A stretch of DNA of 64,000 nucleotides from Loktanella sp. DSM 29012 (GTDB lineage Bacteria; Pseudomonadota; Alphaproteobacteria; Rhodobacterales; Rhodobacteraceae): NCBI RefSeq assembly GCF_900110705.1, contig NZ_FOEJ01000005.1:310001-374000 (forward strand), read 5' to 3'. Position 1 is the stretch's first letter, and the number at the start of each line of letters is the position of its first letter. Below the pieces are notes generated by a model that worked only from the letters and a program-made list of their open reading frames with translations, had not been told where the DNA came from and ran no database searches. The position numbers and the translations under genes are program-made. Positions 17,149 to 26,316 of this stretch are shown here, in pieces.

Positions 17149-18318
17149 CGCGACAGTCGCGGCGGCGGCGTCCAACCGGTCGATGGCCTGTGCGATTTCG
17201 TCGTCGGTGATCGTCAGTGGTGGCAGCAGGCGGATGACGTTGTCGGCGGCGGGCACGGTCAGGATGTCCTGCGCATAGCCTGCCTGAACGATGTCGGTGT
17301 TCGCGGCCTTGCATTTGAGGCCCAACATGAGGCCCGCACCACGCACGCCCTCGAACACGTCGGGGTGGCTGGCGACAAGGCCCTCGAGCTTTTGACGCAG
17401 CAGGCCTGCCTTGCGGTTGACCTCGGCCAGAAAGGCAGGGTCCGCGATGATGTCCATGACGGCGTTGCCGACGGCGCAGCCCAGCGGGTTGCCGCCGTAG
17501 GTCGATCCATGGGTGCCTGCGGTCATGCCGGAGGCGGCCCGCTCGGTCGCCAGCACGGCCCCGAGGGGGAAACCGCCGCCGATGCCCTTGGCCACCATCA
17601 TGATGTCCGGGGTGATGCCGGACCATTCATGGGCAAACAGCTTGCCTGTGCGGCCCACACCGCATTGCACTTCGTCAAAAATCAACAGCAGGCCGTGTGC
17701 ATCGGCCAGATCGCGCAACCCCTTGAGGCATTGGTCAGGCACGGGACGGATCCCGCCTTCGCCTTGAACGGGTTCGACCAGGATGGCGCAGACGGTAGGC
17801 GACGCGGCCGCCGCAGTCAGCGCGTCATGGTCACCGAAGTCCAGGTGCACGAAACCGGGCAACAACGGGCCGAAGCCCTTGGTCATCTTGTCCGAGCCGG
17901 CCGCGGCGATACCGGCAGAGGACCGGCCATGAAAGCTGCCCGAAAAGGTGATGATATCGGTCCGGTCGGGCTGGCCCGCGTCGTAAAAGTGTTTGCGCGC
18001 CATTTTCACGGCGAGTTCGCAGGATTCGGTGCCGGAATTGGTGAAAAACGCCGTGTCGGCAAACGTATGCGCGACAAGCTTGTCGGCCAGCGCCTGTTGC
18101 GCCGGGATCTGGTACAGGTTCGAGGTATGCCACAGCGCCTGCGCCTGATCGGTCAGTGCAGCGACCAACGCGGGATGTGCATGCCCCAAGGCGTTGACCG
18201 CAATACCGGCACCCAGGTCCAGAAATCGGCGCCCGTCGTCCGCGATCAGCCAGGTGCCCTCGCCCTTTTGAAAGGCAAAAGGTGCGCGGTTATAGGTCGG
18301 CAGGACGGATGGGATCAT
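17134..18318 (-). CDS. argD: Acetylornithine aminotransferase
   Basis: A 394-residue class III PLP aminotransferase of the ArgD type. It converts N-acetylglutamate semialdehyde to N-acetylornithine and may also serve lysine synthesis. SGTESCELAVKMAR, the aspartate of LLIFDEVQCGVGRTG (about residues 210-224) and the PLP lysine in MVAKGIGGGFPLGA are all present. It is first of the argD-argF pair. Its final few codons are made from an interspersed repeat, a small C-terminal change unlikely to harm function. Confidence 0.95.
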   Translation of the reverse strand: MIPSVLPTYNRAPFAFQKGEGTWLIADDGRRFLDLGAGIAVNALGHAHPALVAALTDQAQALWHTSNLYQIPAQQALADKLVAHTFADTAFFTNSGTESCELAVKMARKHFYDAGQPDRTDIITFSGSFHGRSSAGIAAAGSDKMTKGFGPLLPGFVHLDFGDHDALTAAAASPTVCAILVEPVQGEGGIRPVPDQCLKGLRDLADAHGLLLIFDEVQCGVGRTGKLFAHEWSGITPDIMMVAKGIGGGFPLGAVLATERAASGMTAGTHGSTYGGNPLGCAVGNAVMDIIADPAFLAEVNRKAGLLRQKLEGLVASHPDVFEGVRGAGLMLGLKCKAANTDIVQAGYAQDILTVPAADNVIRLLPPLTITDDEIAQAIDRLDAAAATVAHHLA

Positions 18319-18508
18319 GGGATCATTCCTATGGGACGCGTCAAAGCCCGTTTGATGCCGAAGCAGCGCAGGCAGGTCAACGATTTTTCAGGGGGTTAGG
18401 ACAGACGAGCAGCAGCGGACGCAGGTCAGCGTCGGCGTCGGATCAAGACTGATGTGCGCATTGTCATGCGGGGCGTTTAAACGGCGCGTGACGCAGGGGC
18501 AAGCCCTA

Positions 18509-19321
18509 TCAGGCCTTGAGCCGGTATCCACGGTCGAGCCAGCGCCAGACCAGCCCCAGAACGGCCACGTTGGCCACCAGCACGATTACCAGACCCAACC
18601 AGGGCGAGCTGTCGGAGACGCCGATCATCCCGTAGCGCACCCCGTCGATGATGTAGAAAAACGGGTTGGCATGGGATGCAGCCTGAAGCGGGCTTGGCAA
18701 TGCCTCGATACTGTAGAACGTGCCTGACAAGAACGACAGCGGGGTGACGAGGAAGTTGGAAATGGCGGACAGCTGGTCGAACTTGTTGGCGAAAATACCG
18801 GCGATCATGCCCAGACCGCCCATGAATAACGACCCCAGGGTCACGAATGTCAGCACCCAGAGCACGTTTTGCACCGCCACGCCAAGAAAGATCCACGACC
18901 CCAGCGCAATGACGAAGGCCACGATCAATCCGCGCGCCAAGGCGCCCGCCAGATAGCCGATCAACAACTCCAGCGCGGACAGCGGCGGCATGAGCGTATC
19001 AACGATATTGCCACCCACCTTTGCGCTGGCGAGGCTGGAAGAAGTATTGGCGAATGCGTTCTGAATCACCGTCATGATCAGGATTCCGGGTGCCAGGAAC
19101 GTCATGAACGGCACGCCCATCACGTCGCCGCGCTGTGGCCCGATGGCGATGGTAAAGATCATCAGCAACAGGCCCGCGTTGATCAGCGGTGCCATAACCG
19201 TCTGTGACCAGACATTCATGAAACGGCGCACCTCGCGCCCTGCGAGGGTCAGCGTCCCTTGGGTATTCCAGCGGCCGAAGCGGCGCACACCCATCTGGGT
19301 CGGTGGGGTCGATGGGGTCAT
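18509..19321 (-). CDS. ABC-2 type transporter permease
   Basis: A 270-residue ABC-2 family inner-membrane permease with about six hydrophobic helices and the family segment FMTFLAPGILIMTVIQNAFAN. PLSFLSGTFYSIEALP followed by ANPFFYIIDGVRYG is the signature of drug/polysaccharide-type ABC-2 permeases. AAAGGAGA ten bases before the ATG at 19321 fixes the start; the open frame upstream is not coding. No ATP-binding partner is adjacent within the window, so it must pair with a distant ATPase. The substrate is unknown. Confidence 0.9.
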   Translation of the reverse strand: MTPSTPPTQMGVRRFGRWNTQGTLTLAGREVRRFMNVWSQTVMAPLINAGLLLMIFTIAIGPQRGDVMGVPFMTFLAPGILIMTVIQNAFANTSSSLASAKVGGNIVDTLMPPLSALELLIGYLAGALARGLIVAFVIALGSWIFLGVAVQNVLWVLTFVTLGSLFMGGLGMIAGIFANKFDQLSAISNFLVTPLSFLSGTFYSIEALPSPLQAASHANPFFYIIDGVRYGMIGVSDSSPWLGLVIVLVANVAVLGLVWRWLDRGYRLKA

Positions 19322-19401
19322 GGCGGTCTCCTTTGCGTCGGGGACAGACATAGCGAGTTGGGCTGAATTGGCCAGTGTCCGCATTTGACGGGTCGGCGTG
19401 G

Positions 19402-19429
19402 TTGTATCCGCCGCTGGCATGCTTAGAAT
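19402..19429 (+). promoter_or_regulatory. Possible gcrA promoter
   Basis: TTGTAT and TAGAAT separated by 16 bases, 75 bases before the gcrA ATG, in the divergent gap with the ABC permease. The -10 matches 5 of 6 consensus bases; the -35 is weak. Confidence 0.4.
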
Positions 19430-19504
19430 AGGGACAACCTGAAAAAGAGCGCAGGCACGGTCACGCGACCGTGCCTGCCGCATGCAGTGAAGCAAGGAAA
19501 GCCG

Positions 19505-20119
19505 ATGTCCTGGACAGACGAACGTGTCGAGACGCTGAAACGGATGTGGGGCGAAGGCCAGTCGGCCAGCGTGATCGCCAAGGAATTGGGCGCCGTGACC
19601 CGCAACGCCGTGATCGGCAAGGTCCACCGTCTGGGCCTGTCAAACCGCGCGGGGTCGGCTGCTGCCGCACCCGCCGAAACCGAAGCCGCACCGGCACCCG
19701 TTGCCGAAACAGCGCCGGCGGAGGAAAAACCCGAGATGATGACCAAATCGGCTGCTCCGCCCCCCAAGACGAAAAAGACTGCCGAGGAAGAAGAGGTCGA
19801 GGAACTGGACGAAAACGGTATCCCGATTTCCGCCGCCCGCCGCGCGATCATTCCCGCAGGCCAGCCGCTGCCGCCGCAGCCCAGCGCAAACGAGATTTCG
19901 CCCGAAGCTTTGGCCAAGGTGAATGAAGTTGAAAAAACAGCGCGCAAGATCGGCCTGATGGATCTGACCGAAAAGACGTGCAAATGGCCGGTTGGGGACC
20001 CTGCGACACAGGATTTCTGGTTCTGCGGGCTGCCATCGCAAGCTGGCAAACCCTATTGCGAGGCCCATGTCGGCGTTGCGTTCCAGCCCATGTCATCGCG
20101 CCGCGACCGCCGTCGCTAA
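19505..20119 (+). CDS. gcrA: GcrA cell cycle regulator
   Basis: A 204-residue GcrA. The N-terminal helix-turn-helix reads MSWTDERVETLKRMW then SASVIAKELG and AVTRNAVIGKVHRLGLS. An acidic/Ala-Pro-rich linker (about residues 55-110) follows, then the C-terminal domain with CKWPVGDP and FWFCGLP, cysteines kept in the family. GcrA works with sigma-70 at promoters carrying CcrM-methylated GANTC sites. An in-frame ATG at 19487 exists, but AAGGAAA before 19505 and family length favour the shorter form. A terminator follows. Confidence 0.95.
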   Translation: MSWTDERVETLKRMWGEGQSASVIAKELGAVTRNAVIGKVHRLGLSNRAGSAAAAPAETEAAPAPVAETAPAEEKPEMMTKSAAPPPKTKKTAEEEEVEELDENGIPISAARRAIIPAGQPLPPQPSANEISPEALAKVNEVEKTARKIGLMDLTEKTCKWPVGDPATQDFWFCGLPSQAGKPYCEAHVGVAFQPMSSRRDRRR

Positions 20120-20139
20120 GCCAAGTGGAAAAGCAATCG

Positions 20140-20175
20140 AGGGCCGTGCCGGAGAGATCCTGCGCGGCCCTTTTT
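20140..20175 (+). terminator. Rho-independent terminator of gcrA
   Basis: AGGGCCGTGC pairs with GCGCGGCCCT (one wobble) around a 12-base loop, followed by TTTT. It lies 20 bases after gcrA. Confidence 0.78.
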
Positions 20176-20275
20176 CATTTTGCGCGCACTTGAGGTCGGC
20201 GGAGCCTAGGTTTTTCCGCAGTGCAGCATATATCTGCCATGCCCGCGACAGCCAACAGACGCGAAAGGACAGCAC

Positions 20276-21052
20276 ATGCCGAACCTTGCACTGATCACCG
20301 GAGCCTCTTCGGGTATCGGGATGGAATTTGCCCGGTATCACGCCAGCAAGGGTGGCGATCTGATCATCACGGCCCGCAGCGCGGACAAGCTGGCGGCCCT
20401 GAAGGCCGAGCTGGAACAGGCCCATGCGGTCAGCGTGCAGGTGATCCCGGTTGATCTGGGTGCGGACGGTGGCGCGCAGGCGCTGCTGTCGCAGGTTGGT
20501 GACGCCCAGGTAGAGGTGCTGATCAACAACGCAGGCTTTGGCGGGCATGGCGCACATATCGAACGTGATCTGGCAGCAGAGCACGCGATGATCGACCTCA
20601 ACGTCAAGGCGCTGATGACCCTGAGCCATGCCATCGGGGCCGATATGGCCGCACGCGGCAAAGGGCGCATCCTGAACGTCGGGTCCACCGCAGGCATGAT
20701 CCCCGGTCCGCTACAGGCGGTCTATTTCGCGACAAAGGCATTCGTGCGCAGCTATTCGCTGGCGCTGGCCGAAGAACTGCGCCGCAAGGGCGTCACGGTG
20801 ACCGTTCTGGCCCCGGGCTATGTCGAAACCGGGTTTGCCGATGCCGCCGATCTGGGCGGCACCGGTCTGGTCAGCGGCGGCGGGGCCAGCGCCGCAGAGG
20901 TCGCAAAATTCGGCTACGACGCAATGGTTGCCGGCAAGTTGCACGTTATCAACGAACCCAAGCTGTCGTTTGCGCTGAACTGGGTCCTGCCCCTGCTGCC
21001 ATTGCGTGCGGTCATGGCGAACGTCCGCAAGATGCAGGAAAAGCGCGCCTAG
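20276..21052 (+). CDS. SDR family NAD(P)-dependent oxidoreductase
   Basis: A 258-residue classical short-chain dehydrogenase. The cofactor motif TGASSGIG (about residues 8-15), NNAGFG, the catalytic Ser region NVGSTAG and the active-site YFATK are present. It resembles DltE/YqjQ-like SDRs, whose substrates are mostly unknown. CGAAAGGACAG precedes the ATG. It is convergent with the EEP gene, and the two stop codons overlap on CTAG. Confidence 0.9.
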   Translation: MPNLALITGASSGIGMEFARYHASKGGDLIITARSADKLAALKAELEQAHAVSVQVIPVDLGADGGAQALLSQVGDAQVEVLINNAGFGGHGAHIERDLAAEHAMIDLNVKALMTLSHAIGADMAARGKGRILNVGSTAGMIPGPLQAVYFATKAFVRSYSLALAEELRRKGVTVTVLAPGYVETGFADAADLGGTGLVSGGGASAAEVAKFGYDAMVAGKLHVINEPKLSFALNWVLPLLPLRAVMANVRKMQEKRA

Positions 21053-22140
21053 TCCTCGTCTTCCCAATTGCTGCCGATCGCTTCGCGGTCGGACCTGCGT
21101 TCCCTGTCGACCATCTCCTCGACCTCGTTCAACTCTTCGGATGTCGCGTCTTCGGGGCGGCTTTCGGCGGCTTCCTGCGGTGTCAACAGCAGCTTGAAAT
21201 ACATCGGATAGTGGTCGGAGTTGATATCCGGCAACCGTTTCATGTCGATCAGTCGAAATCGTGCGTCATGAAACAGGTGGTCCAGCGGCCAACGCATCAG
21301 CGGCATGCGTGCCGAAAACGTATTGTAGAACCCGCGCCCCACGCGCGGGTCCAGCAGGCCGGACACGTTCTGAAACCGTTTGGTCGTGATCGACCAGGCC
21401 ACGTCGTTCATATCGCCGGTCACGATGGCTGGCAGGGGATCGTCGCTGACCTCGATCCCGATGGCTCCCAGCTCTGCGTCGCGCCCTTCGGTCGACTGAT
21501 ATGGCACCGGCGGTTCGGGATGCGTGACATAGAGGCGGAACGCCTGCCCTGACGGCAGCGTGATGCGCGCGCGCAGTGACGGCACCTCGTCCACAACGAG
21601 GTTGCGAAATGCCGCTTCTTCCAGCGCATATTTGCTGAAAATGGCCATGCCGTACCCGTTGTCATAGGGTTGCGACATGACGTGCGGGTATCTGTCGGCC
21701 AATGGGGACAGACCTTCGATCCAGTCTGCGTCGGTTTCCAGCGCTGTCACGATATCCGGCTCGTGCGTGCGCACCAGCTGTATCAGCCGGTCGTAGTCAC
21801 GGTTCGATTTTTTCACGTTCGCGGCGATCAGGCTGATGGTGTGCCCCGGTTCGATCGCCTCATGAACGGCCGGTCGCGTTGATTGGGTGTGCCAGATCGG
21901 CAGATAGCGCCCAATGTAGAACCCTTGGTTCAGTCCGCACAGCACAAGCGCCGCAATCATCCACAATGCCCCCTCTGGCTGCAACCAGATGGCGAGGGGG
22001 ATCAGAACAAGCAGCAGCAGCAGCACCTGCTGGCGCGGAAAATCGGCCGACCGGACGAACCCGTGCGAAATCCGCAGCAATGGCACGATGGTCATCACGA
22101 TGACGAACCCGGTCAGGCCCCACAGCAGTATCGAAATCAT
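21049..22140 (-). CDS. Endonuclease/exonuclease/phosphatase family membrane protein
   Basis: A 363-residue protein with about three N-terminal hydrophobic segments (residues 1-20, 38-55, 60-75) and a periplasmic-side EEP domain. EEP landmarks are [20 protein letters not shown] (metal Glu), [11 protein letters not shown] (Asp/Asn) and NSDHYP (catalytic Asp-His). The C-terminal about 45 residues are acidic. This arrangement resembles YafD-like EEP proteins whose substrates are unknown; phosphodiester or lipid phosphate cleavage is plausible. It shares a stop-codon overlap (CTAG) with the SDR gene. Confidence 0.85.
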   Translation of the reverse strand: MISILLWGLTGFVIVMTIVPLLRISHGFVRSADFPRQQVLLLLLVLIPLAIWLQPEGALWMIAALVLCGLNQGFYIGRYLPIWHTQSTRPAVHEAIEPGHTISLIAANVKKSNRDYDRLIQLVRTHEPDIVTALETDADWIEGLSPLADRYPHVMSQPYDNGYGMAIFSKYALEEAAFRNLVVDEVPSLRARITLPSGQAFRLYVTHPEPPVPYQSTEGRDAELGAIGIEVSDDPLPAIVTGDMNDVAWSITTKRFQNVSGLLDPRVGRGFYNTFSARMPLMRWPLDHLFHDARFRLIDMKRLPDINSDHYPMYFKLLLTPQEAAESRPEDATSEELNEVEEMVDRERRSDREAIGSNWEDED

Positions 22141-22273
22141 GTTTCAGCCTTTTCATTGCGCCATTCTGACGCACCAACGCATCTCGCGGCGGTTTGGCTC
22201 CGTCCAGTGGGAAAAACCATTGCCGGCATCACGCCCCCTTTTCGCACTGGCCCGACAAGCGTATAGCCGCGCC

Positions 22274-23668
22274 ATGACACAAAACCCGCCAGAGCTCCGC
22301 CCCGACCTCGCACGCGCCCGCTTGACAGAAACCCGCCGCCCCGGCCAGCCCGTGATCGGGATGGTGTCGCTGGGCTGTCCCAAGGCGCTGGTCGACAGTG
22401 AACGCATCCTGACGCGTCTGCGCGCCGAAGGCTACGCCATTTCGTCGGATTATGCGGGGGCCGAGGCGGTGATCGTGAACACCTGCGGGTTCCTCGACAG
22501 TGCCAAGGCCGAAAGCCTGGAGGCCATCGGCGAGGCATTGGTCGAAAACGGGCGGGTCATCGTGACGGGCTGTCTGGGGGCAGAGCCGGATTATATCCGC
22601 GAACATCACCCCAGCATCCTGGCCGTGACGGGGCCGCATCAATACGAACAGGTGCTGGATGCGGTCCATACCGCCGTGCCGCCCTCGCCCGATCCGTTCG
22701 TGGACCTGTTGCCCGCACGCGGCGTGTCGCTGACGCCACGGCATTACAGCTATCTCAAGATTTCCGAGGGCTGCAATCACAAGTGCAAGTTCTGCATCAT
22801 CCCCGACATGCGCGGCAAACTGGCGTCACGTCCGGCCCACGCCGTGCTGCGCGAGGCTGAAAAACTGGTGGAAGCCGGGGTGAAGGAGCTGTTGGTCATC
22901 TCACAGGACACCAGCGCCTACGGGTTGGACCGCAAATACGACCTCAACCCGTGGAAGGGTGGCGAGGTGCGCAGCCACATCACCGATCTGGCGCGGGAAC
23001 TGGGGACGCTGGGGGCGTGGGTGCGGCTGCACTACGTCTATCCCTATCCGCATGTGCGCGACATGATCCCGCTGATGGCCGATCCTGCGTCCGGCGTGCT
23101 GCCCTATCTGGATATCCCGTTCCAGCATTCCCACCCCGACGTGCTGCGCCGCATGGCCCGTCCCGCCGCCGGATCCAAGACGCTGGAGGAAATCGCCGCC
23201 TGGCGCGCGATCTGCCCTGACATCACCCTGCGCTCGACCTTTATCGTGGGGTATCCGGGCGAAACCGAGGCTGAATTCCAGCATCTGCTGGATTGGATGG
23301 ACGAGGCACAACTGGACCGCGTGGGCTGTTTTCAATACGAAAACGTCGCCGGGGCGCGGTCAAACGCCCTGCCCGACCATGTTGCGCCCGAGGTCAAGCA
23401 GGACCGCTGGGATCGGTTTATGGCAAAAGCACAGGCCATATCCGAGGCGAAACTACAGGCCAAGGTTGGAAAAGTGCTGGAGGTCATCGTCGACGACATC
23501 GACAGCGACGGCATCGCCACCTGCCGCACTTGGGCCGATGCACCAGAGATCGACGGTAACCTTTTCATCGACGAAGGCACCGCAGGGTTGTCGGTCGGTG
23601 ATGTGGTCAAGGTCACCGTGGATGAGGCGGGAGAGTATGATTTGTGGGGGGCCATTCCGGCCCGATAG
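22274..23668 (+). CDS. rimO: Ribosomal protein S12 methylthiotransferase RimO
   Basis: A 464-residue radical-SAM methylthiotransferase. The N-terminal UPF0004 cysteines ([31 protein letters not shown]) and the radical-SAM cluster [10 protein letters not shown] (about residues 165-174) are intact, with a C-terminal TRAM domain. RimO adds a methylthio group to an Asp of ribosomal protein S12. [12 protein letters not shown] and the order of motifs favour RimO over MiaB. The start at 22274 gives normal length; the open frame upstream runs antisense to the EEP gene. Confidence 0.95.
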   Translation: MTQNPPELRPDLARARLTETRRPGQPVIGMVSLGCPKALVDSERILTRLRAEGYAISSDYAGAEAVIVNTCGFLDSAKAESLEAIGEALVENGRVIVTGCLGAEPDYIREHHPSILAVTGPHQYEQVLDAVHTAVPPSPDPFVDLLPARGVSLTPRHYSYLKISEGCNHKCKFCIIPDMRGKLASRPAHAVLREAEKLVEAGVKELLVISQDTSAYGLDRKYDLNPWKGGEVRSHITDLARELGTLGAWVRLHYVYPYPHVRDMIPLMADPASGVLPYLDIPFQHSHPDVLRRMARPAAGSKTLEEIAAWRAICPDITLRSTFIVGYPGETEAEFQHLLDWMDEAQLDRVGCFQYENVAGARSNALPDHVAPEVKQDRWDRFMAKAQAISEAKLQAKVGKVLEVIVDDIDSDGIATCRTWADAPEIDGNLFIDEGTAGLSVGDVVKVTVDEAGEYDLWGAIPAR

Positions 23669-23972
23669 AACATTCACCCAAGAGCGAAAAGCCACAAACC
23701 AGGCGGACCTGACACGGCTGCTGGCAACTTAGTTGCCGCCTTCTTCATCAAAGGTCGCCGGCGTACTTGCCCCGGCTGAAGTGAGTGGATCTCAACATGT
23801 GGCACCGGCATGACCCAGGGTCGTGACGATGCTTCGACGTCCCTTCCGGCAAGGCCGGGCAGCGCCCGGACCTCCCCCAATGGGAGGGCGCTTCGCACCA
23901 GCCCCGAGGTCCGGGCGTTGCCCTCGTGTTCGTATCAAGGGTGAGGTTAGCGCAGTCTTGGCAGCTTTTACC
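23669..23972. other. 304-base intergenic region with long hairpin
   Basis: No credible gene is seen here. Its main feature is an 18-bp inverted repeat, arms 23857-23874 and 23906-23923 (one G-T wobble), enclosing a smaller CTCCC/GGGAG hairpin. The two flanking genes are convergent. The sequence resembles palindromic intergenic repeats of Rhodobacterales more than a terminator, since no T tract follows. Confidence 0.6.
23857..23923. repeat. Cruciform-type palindromic intergenic element
   Basis: Left arm GGGCAGCGCCCGGACCTC and right arm GAGGTCCGGGCGTTGCCC pair over 18 bases with one G-T wobble. The 31-base interior can form its own hairpin. It lies between rimO and the YigZ-like gene. Confidence 0.7.
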
Positions 23973-24329
23973 CTACCCTGCCCCCAGATCGTCCAGATAC
24001 ACCCGCACCGCGTCCTGGACGCGGCGAAAGCGGTCTCCGCCGAGTTTTGTGCCGCCGAACCAGCGGGTGACGACAATGATGTGGCCGGTCAGACCTTCGC
24101 GTTCCAGCATGCGCAGAATGACCATCCCCGCGCCGGATTCGCCGTCGTCGTTTTTCAGCGGGCCGTCGGGCAGCAGCACGGCCCAGGTGTTATGCGTGGC
24201 CTTGGCAAATTTCTTGTTCCGGCACAGTGCCTTGACGAAGGCCTTGGCCGCGTCCGCGCTGTCCACCGGCCCGCCGGAGACAGCATAGGTCGACCCACGG
24301 TCGCTGAGTGCTTTGTCGATGATCCGCAT
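23973..24329 (-). CDS. YigZ/IMPACT N-terminal domain protein
   Basis: A 118-residue protein equal to the N-terminal UPF0029 domain of the YigZ/IMPACT family. It has KATHNTWAVLLPDG, DDGESGAGMVILRML and VVTRWFGGTKLGG. E. coli YigZ is about 205 residues, so this is the short, one-domain form that lacks the C-terminal DUF1949 domain. The molecular role is uncertain; eukaryotic relatives regulate translation under stress. The ATG at 24329 is the start of homology. Confidence 0.85.
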   Translation of the reverse strand: MRIIDKALSDRGSTYAVSGGPVDSADAAKAFVKALCRNKKFAKATHNTWAVLLPDGPLKNDDGESGAGMVILRMLEREGLTGHIIVVTRWFGGTKLGGDRFRRVQDAVRVYLDDLGAG

Positions 24330-24436
24330 GCCTCTGTCTAACTTGTGCGGCCCCCTGCCGACAGAGGGTGCCGAGAACAACGTTTGTGACCCAGCGTCAT
24401 ACTATGGTCACAGGGCAAACAGATTATGTTCAAGGC

Positions 24437-25084
24437 ATGAGCCAGACCTACCCGACCCAGGACCCCGCTGCCCGGCACGCCGACTGGGCTGTCCATACAC
24501 TTGGCACGGCCTTTGCCGTGATCGGTGGTGCGCTGCTGATTATCTGGGCTGCGTTGAATGCCAGCGGTGGCATCATCGCGGCGCTGTCGGTTTACGGCTT
24601 CGGACTGGTGGCGACGTTCCTGGCGTCCAGCCTCTATCACATGACGCCCTGGCACCGGGTCCGTCCGACCCTGCGGCGCATCGACCATGCCGCGATCTAT
24701 GTGATGATCGCGGGCACGGTGACACCGCTGGCGGTGATGGTGCACTCCCCCTTTGCCTACGCGGTGCTGGCCGCGATCTGGGCAATCGGGCTGGTGGGCG
24801 TGGTGCGTAAACTGTTTTTCTGGGCGACGCCCGGTCGGTTCGGCCCATTGATCTATCTGGCGATGGGCTGGTTGGGCATCCTGCTGGTGCGCGACCTGAT
24901 GGGGCTGGTGCCGGGTGTGGCGCTGACGCTGATGCTGGCGGGTGGCGCGCTTTATTCCGTGGGCGTGCTGTTTTACAGCCGCGAGAGCCTGCGGTTTGCG
25001 ACTGCGATCTGGCACGGCTTTGTCGTCGCAGCCTCGGCCTGTTTTTTCGCGGCGATTACGATCAGCACGGTGGCGCTGACCTAA
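24437..25084 (+). CDS. Hemolysin III family (PAQR-like) membrane protein
   Basis: A 215-residue seven-helix membrane protein of the hemolysin III/YqfA family. Family motifs are ASSLYHMTPW (with the conserved Ser and His), RRIDHAAIYVMIAG and a C-terminal WHGFVVAASACFF with the last His. PAQR-fold proteins of this type carry a metal site and may act as lipid hydrolases; 'hemolysin' is historical. AAGG precedes the ATG at 24437. It is convergent with the M48 gene, sharing a 4-base stop overlap. Confidence 0.9.
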   Translation: MSQTYPTQDPAARHADWAVHTLGTAFAVIGGALLIIWAALNASGGIIAALSVYGFGLVATFLASSLYHMTPWHRVRPTLRRIDHAAIYVMIAGTVTPLAVMVHSPFAYAVLAAIWAIGLVGVVRKLFFWATPGRFGPLIYLAMGWLGILLVRDLMGLVPGVALTLMLAGGALYSVGVLFYSRESLRFATAIWHGFVVAASACFFAAITISTVALT

Positions 25085-25824
25085 AACCCAAGCGCACGTG
25101 CGGCCTCGTTCACGACGCGGACCCGGTCGGCATTGGCCGGATGCGTCCCCAGAAACGTGTTACCGGGATCGGGTATCCGAAAAAAGAATTCAGCCCCCCG
25201 GAGCGGGTCAAAGCCCGCACGTGCCGCAATGACCGTGCCCAGCGCGTCGGCCTGCAATTCGAACTGCTGCGAATAGGTGCGTGCGCCCACAGCCGCACCA
25301 AAGGCCGCCGCCTCGCGCCGCGTGCGTGGATCATCGGACAAGCCGACCAGCTGCCCCATGACGGCTGCCCCGATGGATGCGGCCTGCCGCTGCTGCGCGA
25401 TGTGACCCAGGATGTGATGCGCCGCCTCGTGGCTGAGGATGAACGCCAGCTCGTCCGCATTGCGTGCCTCGGCCACCAATGTGCCGGTAAAGGCAATCAG
25501 CGGCTGATCGCCGTTCACCAGCGTCTGAAAGGCATTGGGCGGTGATCGCGGATTGGCGTCAATGGCGAATTCGAAATCGCAGTTCGGCTCGATCCCTGCG
25601 GCACGGCATTCCGCCTCGGCGACAGGTTCAACGCGGTCAACGACCTGAACCAGCATCTGCACCGCAGCCTCTGCGTCCATCCGGTCCACCAGTCGCGATC
25701 CGGCAGCGGCCTCTGGCGACATGACGACGGTGGAAGGTACGGCCACCGGGGCCGTCGGACGCGGGTTGGCCGCACAGGCAGTCAGCACCAAAAGGGCAAC
25801 CACAGCGCAGATCCATCGCATCAT
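25081..25824 (-). CDS. M48 family metallopeptidase lipoprotein
   Basis: A 247-residue lipoprotein peptidase. The signal peptide ends in lipobox LTAC (Cys about residue 18). The zinc site is SHEAAHHILGH (HExxH) with the third ligand Glu in FELQADALGT. The C-terminal FLGTHPANADRVRV is the usual M48 tail. It is likely anchored in the periplasm for protein quality control, like BepA or LoiP. ATGs at 25824 and 25821 are both possible; GGGA fits 25824 well. Confidence 0.9.
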   Translation of the reverse strand: MMRWICAVVALLVLTACAANPRPTAPVAVPSTVVMSPEAAAGSRLVDRMDAEAAVQMLVQVVDRVEPVAEAECRAAGIEPNCDFEFAIDANPRSPPNAFQTLVNGDQPLIAFTGTLVAEARNADELAFILSHEAAHHILGHIAQQRQAASIGAAVMGQLVGLSDDPRTRREAAAFGAAVGARTYSQQFELQADALGTVIAARAGFDPLRGAEFFFRIPDPGNTFLGTHPANADRVRVVNEAARALGF

Positions 25825-25921
25825 TGTCGTCCCATCCCTTTTTGTAGACCAGCCTGTATCAGGTATCACGCGCCCCGGACACCGCCACCCCCCGGTTAAT
25901 GACACTTGCGTCAAACCGCCC

Positions 25922-25950
25922 TTGGCGCATGCGCTGGACCGCGCTAGGCT
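25922..25950 (+). promoter_or_regulatory. Likely promoter of the 81-residue hypothetical gene
   Basis: TTGGCG and TAGGCT are separated by 17 bases. The expected transcription start falls at or within a base or two of the ATG at 25957, which would make the transcript leaderless or nearly so. Confidence 0.4.
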
Positions 25951-25956
25951 AAGGCC

Positions 25957-26202
25957 ATGTTTACAATCGAACACGACTTTGACGCGACGACGGTCACCCT
26001 GGTGGATGATGCGGGTCCCCCCTTCCAGGAGGATGTGATCGTCAACACCTTTGACGATTGCGTCACGGTCAGCCAGTTTGACCCACGTCTGGGGGAAAAC
26101 CGCACGATCACCCTGTCCTTGGGGCAGGTGCGCGACCTGTTTGCAGCACTTGATCTGCCAGAGGGGGCCTATGCCCTGAAACCCGCCCCGGACAAATCCT
26201 AG
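25957..26202 (+). CDS. Small conserved-looking hypothetical protein
   Basis: An 81-residue soluble acidic protein, with no family recognised. It appears as alternating beta-strands (TTVTLVDDAG, DVIVNTFDDCVTVSQF) and a C-terminal helix (SLGQVRDLFAALDL). GC-rich codon use and third-position bias match neighbouring genes, supporting a real gene. AAGGCC lies just before the ATG, too close to be an ideal ribosome binding site. Confidence 0.65.
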   Translation: MFTIEHDFDATTVTLVDDAGPPFQEDVIVNTFDDCVTVSQFDPRLGENRTITLSLGQVRDLFAALDLPEGAYALKPAPDKS

Positions 26203-26316
26203 GCAGGCCAGACGGTCGCCCACCGATGTGCCAACACCGGATTTGTGCGCCTTTCGCACGGTTGCCGCCTTGTTACTGCACGCTTATCTGTGTCGTGACA
26301 GTTACGAGGATACCCG

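Noticed and set aside
17077-18399. Open frame of 440 codons on the plus strand
   Set aside because: It is antisense to argD, which has intact catalytic motifs; no homology or ribosome binding site.
24437-25084. A virulence hemolysin
   Set aside because: The hemolysin III name is historical; motifs indicate a PAQR-like membrane protein common in non-pathogens.
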